From Deltaproteobacteria bacterium (GTDB lineage Bacteria > Myxococcota_C > UBA6777): a stretch of DNA of 64,000 bases. Positions 36,601 through 44,160 of this stretch are shown here, in pieces. The position numbers and the translations under genes are program-made. The notes beneath the pieces were generated by a model. It saw only the letters and a list, made by a program, of their open reading frames with translations. It had not been told where the DNA came from and searched no databases. Within the stretch, counting starts at the first letter, position 1; each line of letters begins with the position of its first letter. The DNA is taken from contig SBHC01000056.1 of assembly GCA_006226375.1 (NCBI GenBank), positions 24,205 through 88,204 of the forward strand. The letters are read 5' to 3'.

Positions 36601-39600
36601 GATCACGCGACAGCAGGCGAGCTTTCCCTGTCCTTTGAGCAAGTCAGTCCGCTCTCCTTAACTCCCGTGGTCAAAGTAACATGGGACAAAGACCCCAAAC
36701 CTGAAGACTTCCGACACGGTCACTCGCCGGATGTTCTTGTCTGGGGACACAACTTCTACAGGGCTCCACAGACCCACCTCCGACAACTCAACACTTCGGA
36801 GAACCGGGAGTATTGGAGAGCACCAGAACTCTTAGAGCCCGAAGAAGAGTGGCTCTCCATGCTCCGACGCCTCCTCTCCCAAAAAGAGTTTCGCTCGCTG
36901 GACTCCCTGGATGCCAACTATGTTCTTGAGCGCTCCCAAGCGAGCTTCCAACAAGTATTCCTACGCAGTCGATTGCGCGAGCAAGACGCTCTCATGATTG
37001 TTCGTGACGCAGCCGTGCAACTTGACCATTTTGTCGCAGAGACCGGGAAGTCTGCCGCACAATTGTTCCTGCTTTCAGGGCAACGCGGCTTGGGACATAC
37101 AACGTTGTTGCTTCAACACGCCCGGAGTGTCCTGCGAAACAATAAAGATGCCTCACAGCCCTCGATTGTTTTTTACCTGGATGTTGGACAAATGGGGGAC
37201 GACCAACACCTCGCAGAGTGGTTGTTTCGAGAGCTGCAGATTGAACCATCCAAAAAACTGGCCAAGCAGCTTCGAAACAAGCCGATGGATGCCTTGGGAC
37301 AAGCGTTGGCCCAGCTTTCCAAGTTTCCTGAGCCGCCACATCGACTGGTGCTGTATGTAGACGGATTCCACGAGAAGCCTGCCCAAGGTCCGTCTTGGGT
37401 GGCACAATGTTTCACCGCTATCACCAAGTTTGGAAAGAAGTTCCCCTGGTTCCGTTTGGTCATGGGGATTCGCCAGACGTTCTATCACACCCTAGCGCAG
37501 CACCCTGAACTCAAGCCCTGGAAACAGAACGAAGCCCTGCAGCTACCAGAGGGGCTTTGTTATCGCGACCTCACAAGCCTGCATGATCAAGTCGTGGAGC
37601 TAACTCCATTCCAAACACAACCTCCCGTGCAAGGTGGCTCGACACGATCGGAGCTGGTTCGAGCGTACCATCGCTTCTTCAACTTTGTGGACACGAGCGG
37701 GGCTCACCGGTACCGCCCCCAATTGAAGTCCTTGGATGAGTTGGACCCCTTTGGGTTGACCTATAGCTTGTTGACCTACCCGGCCCTCCTCCCCCTTGTG
37801 TTGGAGACGTTCCACAAGCAGGAGCTTCCAAGCGACCTTCATATCCTTCAGCTCCTACAGGAAAACCTCAAACCCTACTCCGACCCAGAGCTTCGATTTC
37901 TACGGTCCCTCGCTCGGTGGATGTTGTTTGGCACCCCAGACAAAACGCCATCCCAAGACCCCAAAGATTGGACGTCCGATGCGTTGCTCCTTGAAGTTGA
38001 CTTGCTCCAACACCCAGCCCTTCTTGAGTTTGTTGAGCCTTACAAATATGGCGTCTCGGTCTACGAGTCATTGCGCAATCGTGGGGTTCTCATCCGACAG
38101 TGGCGAACCCAGGATCAACAAAGTTGGTTCCGTCGTGGTCCGCAGGAAGCGCAACGTCATGTCACGTTTACGTCCCACCAACTGCTGGAGTACTTGCTTC
38201 ACGAAGCACTGCTCGACATGGTGTCCCAAGCTCCCGGTGCAGCGCTGGAAAGCCAAACGTCACACTCTGTTGCGCATTGGCTCTTGAACCTTGCGGACTA
38301 CAGCCTAACCTTCCAGCCACTTGAAGGAGCGTTGATTCTCCTCCTTACCCACCTTTTGGAGCGAAGACAGGTTGAGAACATCGCAGAGTTTGTGGATCTG
38401 GCCTCCCGAAACAATGTCCCTGCAGACCACCTGTTCTTGGAGAGTCTCTCGTTGCTCTCCCCAAGCTCCTTGTTGCATGGAGACAGCCCGCTGGAAGGAT
38501 TCCTGGTTGACCTCTCCGAAAACGACCTCCTTGTGTTTCGACAACTTGGGCAACGATGGAGTCGAAGAGGTCTCTTTGCAGAGGTGGAGTCACTCTTCCG
38601 GATGGTGCTGGAACACCCCGATCTGCAAGAGCCGCTGGAGCAATTCCCATCCCTCTACCACGGGCTGCTGCTGGAACGAGCCGACAACAAACGTCGTTTC
38701 CTTACCCAACAAGCAGGGGGACAGCTTTCCGCCACTGCCTACCAGGAAGGCCGACGCTACTACGAAAGAGCGCTTGAACGGATACAGAAGCACGAGAAAT
38801 CTCTTGAAGACCAGGCTCGTGGGTATCGCCTGCTCGCCCTCTACGAACGTGACACACACCGATTGAATGAGTCGTTGGAGACTCTCCAGACAGCCTGGGA
38901 CTTGCTCAAGAATCACGCAGAGACAACCACTCTGCAAATGGAAAAAGCCTGGATTCGACACCTGCAAAGCGCTGTCTTGGTGAAACGTTGCAACACAGAG
39001 GAACACCCAGACACAGAGAAGATTTCCCTCTTGGAACAAGCGAAACAGTGGAGCGAAGAAGCCATGAAGCTTCTCCCCAAAACCTCCACGCCTGAGCGTA
39101 TGGACCTGCAGCCCAAGATCTTTGACAACGCAGCTCGCTGCTTGATGGCTCTTTCCAAACTGTCAGAGGCTCCTCAGGAAGCAGCATCTTCCCTGGATAC
39201 GGGAATTCGGTACTTAACCCAGTCCGTGCAGAGCAAGCGCAGCTTGCATGACATGCTGGGTCTAGCCATGTCCATGAATGGTCTTGGAGAGAGCTACAGA
39301 CTGAAGGCTTCCCTGACCGTACAAGAAGGCACAAAGGAGCAACAGGAGAACTGGAAGCAGTCCGAATCCTATTACAAGCAGGCCCTGACCATCAACCAGG
39401 CTCAACTGCAATCCAAGTTTGGAGAAGCTCTCACCTACGAAGCCTTGTCCGAGCTGTACTTCCAACACCCCGAACGTCACAAAGACGGAATCAACGCCCT
39501 GGTTCAAGCGTTGCTTGCCTACGAATCCGCTGGAGCTTCAGCTGGCTCGGGCCGGGTTCTCAAAAGCCTTGTGTTGGAGCTGGCAGAACTCCCAGTTAAC

Positions 39601-39789
39601 GAGTTGTATCGCTTCGTAAAGTTTGTTGTGGCTGAAATTCAGCAGCTTCACTCTCACAGTGAAAAACTCATACAAACTCTTTGGAACGAACTTCAAACTG
39701 TGCTAGGAGAGAGCCTGCCCGGTATGATAGGTGAACTGTTTACAACAAAGTCATCTTCGGACGAATCCTCTACGAAGTCTCAATCCTAG
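33661..39789 (+). CDS. Giant membrane protein with HEAT-like, STAND/NACHT-like NTPase and TPR regions
   Basis: A 2042-residue protein of no family I can name. The first 340 residues hold about seven hydrophobic segments (for example near 42-60, 70-87, 105-135, 160-197, 225-248, 310-335). Next come helical, HEAT-like pairs near 500-580, a charged linker (about 585-620) and a coiled-coil-like part (about 750-800). Around 1125-1300 an NTPase core is visible: P-loop-like SGQRGLGHTT (about 1139-1148), where the usual Walker A Lys is His, and Walker B-like LVLYVDG with Asp1234. A winged-helix-like region may follow. The C-terminal 450 residues look like TPR repeats (RRYYERALERIQ, ESYYKQALTINQAQ). 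This is the architecture of STAND signalling ATPases, but membrane-bound. It is cotranscribed with the BMC shell gene 15 bp downstream. Confidence 0.75.
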   Translation: MTEPPHFPPTPTSDPALEILQRWLSILRQRVSRHTFRMLARAMVVLGFLGSAYVLGWGTIPVHAGWSAYSQLLVFPLFGVGLFWFSRQLDDVNIDWDRWWKVLPAGFFFAALRHLFHSWTLALAVWGLSACLGLGFRALRQRRYPTKERLKEAAWDNLILLVLLTNLFLPRALFASFVVFLPIVLLVVFYNFILERDRLQRAKALAVGAPPNWLRRANKLLPSSTYLFLLLPGLLFAEAFVFHAVYQTTHSIEVRKQDPFRPPNLRDWLVFTLSAKMKAKPRRRTKKILSKQEVIYRELGRGYSLTASLLRGFLIFFYAKRLLLIFLLLMEKTLGLRVHRIGEINGEDGARGRLEEVRQVLLRTLDSFPRAWAGLFLRGVQGKHGALDPIGTLIRNIQWFRSEFLPRIIPGMKAKATPSEADWSRLVREEQISLLGQMQDRTWVIESFIDMVSPPHSSTIRGKIYYYTNIPGLRPFVHFYMKPPEPEVRARLIEEIPNVIARAIATRGDQIVLSDVENDVLTQEQVWTLRDRALTVLGDLTQNKEPMIKAAAVQAIGAIAKLERPALYNNPQIWAQLSNKLAPFLKPDSKAPSEDDKPKQQPKKSETRKEEENTPTSPSEQEGLPEPLYPDPFQRLKQVTSESLHPYALATLGTLGVRRSAVLLSEHYPNTNHPLLVLQSLGMGGKGSGQEDSGFPVAEEFLLRTATQSENPEETSKALSSLVRLSFPYPIATSYNLYLQEAAQAETIRHGLQKLESEREKLETLRANDGDATDRATKEELRHLYQSMNGEAARFEQQALLVLQRLADTFWATLHYSAAVVIAAYNAGEGLLEESDFSEYLEQMSLEDPQGWREWMAHFPQDQDTSTLYAPYIRFFDWLASSHKDNLPNSGYVFEQFLSLQNANPIRSNTSEDERWQDVHELCSRFESHLQETLLQWTSCLPYRPRSFYSFASEETKEPQCWQVTLTGTTPWLTPLMDLPDHATAGELSLSFEQVSPLSLTPVVKVTWDKDPKPEDFRHGHSPDVLVWGHNFYRAPQTHLRQLNTSENREYWRAPELLEPEEEWLSMLRRLLSQKEFRSLDSLDANYVLERSQASFQQVFLRSRLREQDALMIVRDAAVQLDHFVAETGKSAAQLFLLSGQRGLGHTTLLLQHARSVLRNNKDASQPSIVFYLDVGQMGDDQHLAEWLFRELQIEPSKKLAKQLRNKPMDALGQALAQLSKFPEPPHRLVLYVDGFHEKPAQGPSWVAQCFTAITKFGKKFPWFRLVMGIRQTFYHTLAQHPELKPWKQNEALQLPEGLCYRDLTSLHDQVVELTPFQTQPPVQGGSTRSELVRAYHRFFNFVDTSGAHRYRPQLKSLDELDPFGLTYSLLTYPALLPLVLETFHKQELPSDLHILQLLQENLKPYSDPELRFLRSLARWMLFGTPDKTPSQDPKDWTSDALLLEVDLLQHPALLEFVEPYKYGVSVYESLRNRGVLIRQWRTQDQQSWFRRGPQEAQRHVTFTSHQLLEYLLHEALLDMVSQAPGAALESQTSHSVAHWLLNLADYSLTFQPLEGALILLLTHLLERRQVENIAEFVDLASRNNVPADHLFLESLSLLSPSSLLHGDSPLEGFLVDLSENDLLVFRQLGQRWSRRGLFAEVESLFRMVLEHPDLQEPLEQFPSLYHGLLLERADNKRRFLTQQAGGQLSATAYQEGRRYYERALERIQKHEKSLEDQARGYRLLALYERDTHRLNESLETLQTAWDLLKNHAETTTLQMEKAWIRHLQSAVLVKRCNTEEHPDTEKISLLEQAKQWSEEAMKLLPKTSTPERMDLQPKIFDNAARCLMALSKLSEAPQEAASSLDTGIRYLTQSVQSKRSLHDMLGLAMSMNGLGESYRLKASLTVQEGTKEQQENWKQSESYYKQALTINQAQLQSKFGEALTYEALSELYFQHPERHKDGINALVQALLAYESAGASAGSGRVLKSLVLELAELPVNELYRFVKFVVAEIQQLHSHSEKLIQTLWNELQTVLGESLPGMIGELFTTKSSSDESSTKSQS

Positions 39790-39804
39790 GAATGGAGTTG
39801 GTTA

Positions 39805-40095
39805 ATGGCCCAAGCTCTTGGAATGATTGAATGCCGCAACCTTCCTGCTGCCATGGAAGCTGCCGATGTGATGGCGAAACGCTATCCCATACAACTGATG
39901 GGCTACGAAAAAACTGGGGCAGGTTTGATCACCGTCTTCATCGAAGGCCAGCTACAAGAAGTGAAAAAGGCCATCGAACAAGGAGTTCTTGCGGCAGAGG
40001 TGGTGGGAGAAGTCCTCTCTTTGCATGTGATCGACGACCCCCATCCCTCCCTCCTAGGAACCCAAGGACTCACCGTCTCCTCCCCCTCCAACTAA
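39805..40095 (+). CDS. Bacterial microcompartment (BMC-H) shell protein
   Basis: A 96-residue single BMC domain (Pfam PF00936) covering almost the entire protein: ALGMIECRNLPAAMEAADVM, then LMGYEKTGAGLITVFIEG, VKKAIEQGVLAAEVVGEV and LHVIDDPHPSLL. The family forms cyclic hexamers that tile into microcompartment shells (PduA, CcmK). The pore-lining loop of PduA (IGSG) reads TGAG (37-40), so the pore would have no charged residue. The usual neighbours (BMC-P pentamer, BMC-T, encapsulated enzymes with targeting helices) are absent from the window. The gene starts 15 bp after the giant NTPase gene with GGAG spaced 8 nt, so it is probably the last gene of that operon. Confidence 0.93.
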   Translation: MAQALGMIECRNLPAAMEAADVMAKRYPIQLMGYEKTGAGLITVFIEGQLQEVKKAIEQGVLAAEVVGEVLSLHVIDDPHPSLLGTQGLTVSSPSN

Positions 40096-40379
40096 AGCAT
40101 CAGCGTAATCTGCGGGTCTTTCACTCCATCCAACAAGCGGTATCCTTGTCTGTGCAATCTGCGGAATCTGCGGACTCCTACCCAATAGGAACAAACCAAT
40201 TGTCGACAACCACACCCTGAGGTGTCCTTTCTGTTGCCTCCCTTTTCGCCTTTGTGGTATACCTGCTGCACTTGAAATACGTTAGTGTTCTGCATCGTAC
40301 AGCCATCCGTTCGTAGGCAAGTTACGACAGTGCAGGCCGAGTTCCACAACACTGCCCTACCAAAGAGATTGGAGTTACC
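40096..40379. other. Intergenic region with AATCTGCGG direct repeats
   Basis: No supported gene in these 284 bp. The nonamer AATCTGCGG occurs three times (40107-40115, 40156-40164, 40165-40173), the last two directly adjacent. The promoter of the lipoprotein gene at 40380 should lie here. Confidence 0.45.
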
Positions 40380-40889
40380 GTGAAACGTTTTCGTATCCTC
40401 AGTGTTCTTTTGAGCGTTTTGATTGCTTGGAGTGTGTTGGGCGTGGGTTGCAAGAAAAAGAAAAAAGACCCCAACACAATTTCGAAAAAAGAACTCAACC
40501 GCCGCATCCGATGGTGCAAACCCATGTGCGTCGGCTTCTGCAAGAGCATGGTAAAAGTGTGCAAAGACTTCCTCCAAAAGAAGAAGCGCACCATCAAGCA
40601 ACGAAAATGCTCCTTGGATTGCTTCAAAAAATGTCTGAAGGTTCCCAACGCCATCGGGCCCCGCCTTGTCTGTGCGCGACGCTCCAAGACATGCGACAGC
40701 TTCCGGAACTGCAACCGATGTGGACGCTTTAAGTGTGGCAAGAACGGGAAGGCTCCAGCCAAGGGAAAAGCTCCTGCCAAAGGAAAAGCTCCAGAGAAAA
40801 GCAAGACACCTGAAAAGGGCAAAGCTCCTGCACCAGAAAAGCGTGAGCCCGTCCCAACTCGCCGCGAAGCCCCTGCCCCACGCCGCTAA
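40380..40889 (+). CDS. Basic Cys-containing lipoprotein with GKAPAK repeats
   Basis: A 169-residue lipoprotein from a GTG start with TTGGAG upstream. Signal MKRFRILSVLLSVLIAWSVL ends in lipobox LGVGC, followed by five lysines. The central part (about 45-120) has about twelve cysteines in pairs (WCKPMCVGFC, CSLDCFKKC, CNRCGRFKC), possibly a disulfide or metal module. The tail is repetitive (GKAPAKGKAPAKGKAP), Pro/Lys-rich, and likely to bind or span the cell wall. No known family. It resembles in style the other basic secreted proteins of the window. The lipid-kinase gene begins 17 bp after its stop. Confidence 0.78.
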   Translation: MKRFRILSVLLSVLIAWSVLGVGCKKKKKDPNTISKKELNRRIRWCKPMCVGFCKSMVKVCKDFLQKKKRTIKQRKCSLDCFKKCLKVPNAIGPRLVCARRSKTCDSFRNCNRCGRFKCGKNGKAPAKGKAPAKGKAPEKSKTPEKGKAPAPEKREPVPTRREAPAPRR

Positions 40890-40906
40890 CCAAAGAACCC
40901 TCTCCC

Positions 40907-41842
40907 ATGTCCACTGAAATGCCCTGCTGCTTTATCGTCAACCCCATGAGCGGTGGTGGACGCACACGCTCCAAGTGGGAGTCGTACGTCCCTCAATTGC
41001 AAAATGCTTTGGGAGATGTGTCCTTCCGATACACCGAGGGGTTAGGCAGCGCGACAGCGCTCGCACAACAAGCTGTGGAAGAGGGATACCGGCTGTTCGT
41101 CTCCGTGGGTGGAGATGGCACCAACAACGAAGTCCTCAATGGTTTGTTAAAGCCATCGGGTGAGTTGCTTCACCCTGAACTTCAGTTTGCCTTCTTTCCT
41201 ATGGGTTCAGGGGTGGATTTGCGCCGCTCGCAGCCCTACGCCTCCAACCTTCAACAGCTCATCCAACAAGTACAGCATGGCACCGTCCAACATGTGGATG
41301 TAGGCAAAGTAACCTTCCAATCGGATCAAGGGACAGAAACATCCCGTTTTTTCTTGAATATCTCGTCGATTGGCATGAGCTCCATGGTGACGGCGGCGAT
41401 CAATCGTTCACGCAAACCGCTGGGCGGAACGGCAGCCTACCTGTGGTACTCCCTGATCGCGATGATTCGATTTCAGAATCCCACGATGAAGGTAACCCTT
41501 GGTGATGCAACACCTTTGGAAGGTCGCCAGAATCTGATCATTGTGGGGAATGGAAAGTACTTTGGTGGTGGGATGAAGGCCGCCCCCGACGCCGAAATGG
41601 ACGACGGACTCTTTGATGTCGTGGTGATCGGTGACTACTCCAGCGCCGAGTTAATCTTAAACGGCTCGAAGGTGTATTCTGGGGCACATATCCACCTGCC
41701 CAAAACGCAAGTGCATCGAGTCAGTCGGTTGACGGTCGAGACCGATCGGCCCATTCCCATCGACATTGACGGTGAGCTTCTCGGCCAACCCAAAGCAAAC
41801 TATGAACTCCTGCACCAACGACTTCCTCTCCGGCTTCCTTAA
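40907..41842 (+). CDS. Diacylglycerol kinase-family lipid kinase
   Basis: A 311-residue protein of the DAGK catalytic family (YegS/DgkB). Visible: FIVNPMSGGG at the N terminus (phosphate loop region), the nucleotide-binding GGDGTNNEVLNG (about 69-80), FPMGSGVDLRRS (in place of the usual GTGNDFAR), the GGGMKAAPDAEMDDGLFDV segment, and the C-terminal DIDGELLG acidic site. It likely phosphorylates a diacylglycerol or another membrane lipid alcohol with ATP at the cytoplasmic face. The substitution of Asn by Val in the GSGVD loop is a variation worth noting, but the Asp is kept. A hairpin CTTGGC-CTATCA-GCCAAG follows at 41859-41876 without a T run. Confidence 0.88.
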   Translation: MSTEMPCCFIVNPMSGGGRTRSKWESYVPQLQNALGDVSFRYTEGLGSATALAQQAVEEGYRLFVSVGGDGTNNEVLNGLLKPSGELLHPELQFAFFPMGSGVDLRRSQPYASNLQQLIQQVQHGTVQHVDVGKVTFQSDQGTETSRFFLNISSIGMSSMVTAAINRSRKPLGGTAAYLWYSLIAMIRFQNPTMKVTLGDATPLEGRQNLIIVGNGKYFGGGMKAAPDAEMDDGLFDVVVIGDYSSAELILNGSKVYSGAHIHLPKTQVHRVSRLTVETDRPIPIDIDGELLGQPKANYELLHQRLPLRLP

Positions 41843-41928
41843 GGCTCGTTGCAAGAGACTTGGCCTATCAGCCAAGGACGTTGAAACGCTCCCAAACGAA
41901 GCAACCCACCCTCTAACCTTTCAACGGT

Positions 41929-42489
41929 TTATTCTTCCTTCCCCAAACCATCAACCACACCGATGTAAGGCAGGTTTCGATACTTGTCTTCATAATCAAG
42001 ACCGTATCCAATCACAAACTCATCGGGGATGGTAAAGCCTATGTAATCCAGATCCACAGGCTTGATCGTGCGATCAGGCTTTTCAAGTAACGTACAGACT
42101 TTCAACGACTTCGGCTGACGTGTGCGCATGTTCTCCAAGAGATAGGTCATGGTGAGGCCAGTGTCGACGATGTCTTCCACGATCAAGACATCCTTACCAA
42201 GGATATTGGTGGAGAGGTCCGAAGTCACTCGCACAACCCCGGAACTCTGCGTCCGACCGCCGTACGAAGACAGACCCAAAAAATCAACAATGAGGGGGAG
42301 CTTGATCTGCTTCACCAAGTCGGTCAAGAACATAAACGATCCCCGAAGCACACCAACGACGACTAGCTCTTGGCCTTGGTATTCGTCGGTAAGCTGTTGG
42401 CCCAACTCCAAAACCCGCTTGTTGATGTCTTCCTCAGAGATCAGGGTACGAATGGGTTTCCCGTTCAACTCATACAGTGATTGCGTCAT
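41929..42489 (-). CDS. hpt: Hypoxanthine phosphoribosyltransferase
   Basis: A 186-residue purine salvage enzyme that makes IMP (and often GMP) from hypoxanthine/guanine and PRPP. The PRPP-binding motif VLIVEDIVDTGLTM lies near residues 99-112, the flexible-loop region LGLSSYGGRTQSSG is complete, and the base-contacting VDLDYIGFTIPDEFVIGYGLDY block is typical. Length is normal. It lies 59 bp downstream of the MobA-like gene on the same strand and may be its cotranscribed partner; it converges with the lipid kinase. Confidence 0.95.
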   Translation of the reverse strand: MTQSLYELNGKPIRTLISEEDINKRVLELGQQLTDEYQGQELVVVGVLRGSFMFLTDLVKQIKLPLIVDFLGLSSYGGRTQSSGVVRVTSDLSTNILGKDVLIVEDIVDTGLTMTYLLENMRTRQPKSLKVCTLLEKPDRTIKPVDLDYIGFTIPDEFVIGYGLDYEDKYRNLPYIGVVDGLGKEE

Positions 42490-42548
42490 CTGCCAATTCC
42501 TCTGTTTTGGTGGAAAGTTACGAGGTATCGAAAGGAAGCTGGAGAGGC

Positions 42549-43178
42549 TTAAGACTCCTCCAAAAAGCTACGGTAACGATCGGGAGTGTTGAGGTTGCGA
42601 AGGACCTCGGAGAAATCAACAGGAACCTGTTCAACCAAGTCGGACCTGGCTCGAAGAAAGCCACGTAGGCCCTGCTCGTGGGTGGAAGGGATCTCCCGAG
42701 CCAGCGCCATCTCCAAAAGAACCGGATGCCCGGGTGAGCCGTCAAATGTAGGCAACCAGGCTTGGGCGTTGGAGTTGCTCCTCGCAGCAAGCAAAGCCGC
42801 TGCAATCTCAGTAGGATAAGGTCCTTGATCTACCGGCCCCACAAGAACATGGGATGCATCCGAACCGGACAACGCAGCCAACCCACGGTGTAGGGAGGAG
42901 AGCTGTTCTTCTTCTGGATCACCTTCAATCCACGTCAGCGAGAGCTCCGACCGCTCCACCTGGGAATCAAAAGCCAAGGGATACATACCACGCTGAAGTT
43001 CATCAATGTGGGAGGGGATCGTGACAATGACAATCTCAGAGATACCTGATTTGTGTTGCAGATCGACCATGTGCTCCAAAAACGTTGCACCCTTCCAGGT
43101 CAGCAAAGCTTTGGGTTGACCCATGCGACGCCCGCGCCCAGCGGCCAGGATCACGCTTGCAAGAGGAGAAGTAGACAT
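42549..43178 (-). CDS. MobA/MocA-like nucleotidyltransferase
   Basis: A 209-residue protein with the nucleotidyltransferase opening SVILAAGRGRRMGQPKALLTW (signature loop and Lys), LVGPVDQGPYPTEIAAAL as the metal-binding block, and PTFDGSPGHPVLL, which matches the GHP motif of MobA/MocA-type molybdenum cofactor nucleotidyltransferases. Cofactor maturation (MPT cytidylyl- or guanylyltransferase) is therefore likely, although no molybdoenzyme is nearby. The Asp usually seen in the CDQP motif is kept as VDQGP. Start at 43178 chosen over 43202 because the loop then begins at residue 9. Confidence 0.82.
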   Translation of the reverse strand: MSTSPLASVILAAGRGRRMGQPKALLTWKGATFLEHMVDLQHKSGISEIVIVTIPSHIDELQRGMYPLAFDSQVERSELSLTWIEGDPEEEQLSSLHRGLAALSGSDASHVLVGPVDQGPYPTEIAAALLAARSNSNAQAWLPTFDGSPGHPVLLEMALAREIPSTHEQGLRGFLRARSDLVEQVPVDFSEVLRNLNTPDRYRSFLEES

Positions 43179-43241
43179 AGTGTTCTCAGGTGAGAGGAAC
43201 AAAAGTTCGGAGAATGAAGAAGGGGGTAGAGAAAAGCCAGG

Positions 43242-43952
43242 TCATATATAGGCGTTGAAGGTAGCCACCGCCATAATCTGGTGAAACACAGAGAGTTGGG
43301 TCTCTTCCACAACCACCTGCATCCCGTAACGCACTCGAATACCCAAAGAGAGTTCTTCTTGAAAGAAGTATTCAAATCCGAGGGTTGCCGTAGGGCCAAA
43401 GGCGCTCACGGAGGCATTGACCAGCGCCAACGACTGCCAATACCCAATGCCGATATCAATGTAGGGGCGGAACTCGTCGGTGATGAAGAAGTGCCGAATC
43501 AACACATTCACAAACAACATGATGGGGCTGAGATGGTCTTTGCTGCACACCGTCCGAGGTTCTTGCTTGGCGTCTCGGTTTGGCGTGGCGCACGAGTGGA
43601 ACGAGAAATGAGTTTCGGCAGAGACAGCCCAGCGGTCTTCAAACCGCCAGCTTCCTTCCACACCCAAAGAGATGTAGGAGAAACCAACTCCATAGCCCAG
43701 ATTGTATCTGGAGCCGACGGGTTCAGCTTTGGGATCTCCCACTTGGTTAAACGTATTTTGGATGCCTGCAACAAAACCCAGCCCAAAGTGCTTGTACTGT
43801 GCATCGGCTTGCTCGGCTCCCATCAGCCACACTGTGGCCAAGAGTCCGGCAAACAGGAGGGAACGAAGACCCAACCTTCCCCTTTTGGGGATCATCCGTT
43901 GATGAGACAAACAAGAACCACAACACACCGTGTAGGATCGAAGACCTTGCAT
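43242..43952 (-). CDS. Outer-membrane beta-barrel protein
   Basis: A 236-residue exported protein. Hydrophobic signal (LGLRSLLFAGLLATVWLMG, cleavage near ADAQ) is followed by alternating amphipathic strands (KHFGLGFVAGIQ, YGVGFSYISLGVEG, YIDIGIGYWQSLA, SLGIRVRYGMQVV) as in eight-stranded OmpA/OmpW-like barrels. No further family can be assigned. The start at 43952 has AAGGA about 11 nt upstream; an internal ATG at 43895 would leave a more usual signal length but has no Shine-Dalgarno, so the start is uncertain. Divergent from the UbiB-family gene. Confidence 0.75.
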   Translation of the reverse strand: MQGLRSYTVCCGSCLSHQRMIPKRGRLGLRSLLFAGLLATVWLMGAEQADAQYKHFGLGFVAGIQNTFNQVGDPKAEPVGSRYNLGYGVGFSYISLGVEGSWRFEDRWAVSAETHFSFHSCATPNRDAKQEPRTVCSKDHLSPIMLFVNVLIRHFFITDEFRPYIDIGIGYWQSLALVNASVSAFGPTATLGFEYFFQEELSLGIRVRYGMQVVVEETQLSVFHQIMAVATFNAYI

Positions 43953-44091
43953 AATCTAAGTGTTCCTTCTTCAACTGACAGGTTACGGGCGTTTCCAGGG
44001 CTCAACGACCCTAGCATACCAGCCTTTCTATAAGAAGCAAGTCCACAGAAAGGAACATCGAAGGCAAGGCGGAAAAACTAAGGGGCTGGAG

Positions 44092-44103
44092 GGTGAATTC
44101 ACC
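44092..44103. promoter_or_regulatory. 12-bp palindrome in the UbiB-family gene leader
   Basis: GGTGAATTCACC is a perfect palindrome 57 bp before the start at 44161, in the 208-bp divergent region. An AGGG-CCCT inverted repeat lies at its other end. It could be an operator, but the evidence is only symmetry. Confidence 0.25.
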
Positions 44104-44160
44104 TTGCTCTTTTTTCTGGGATCTCCTAGTCTTGTTCTCTGCAACAAAAAGGAGCCAAGA

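Noticed and set aside
33661..40095. Idea that the giant STAND-like protein is an antiphage defence gene
   Set aside because: No effector domain (nuclease, TIR, protease) is visible, it is membrane-bound, and its partners are a transporter and a BMC shell protein. Defence is not excluded but not supported.
41859..41876. Hairpin CTTGGC-CTATCA-GCCAAG as a bidirectional terminator
   Set aside because: Six-base stem without T run on either side; too weak to call.
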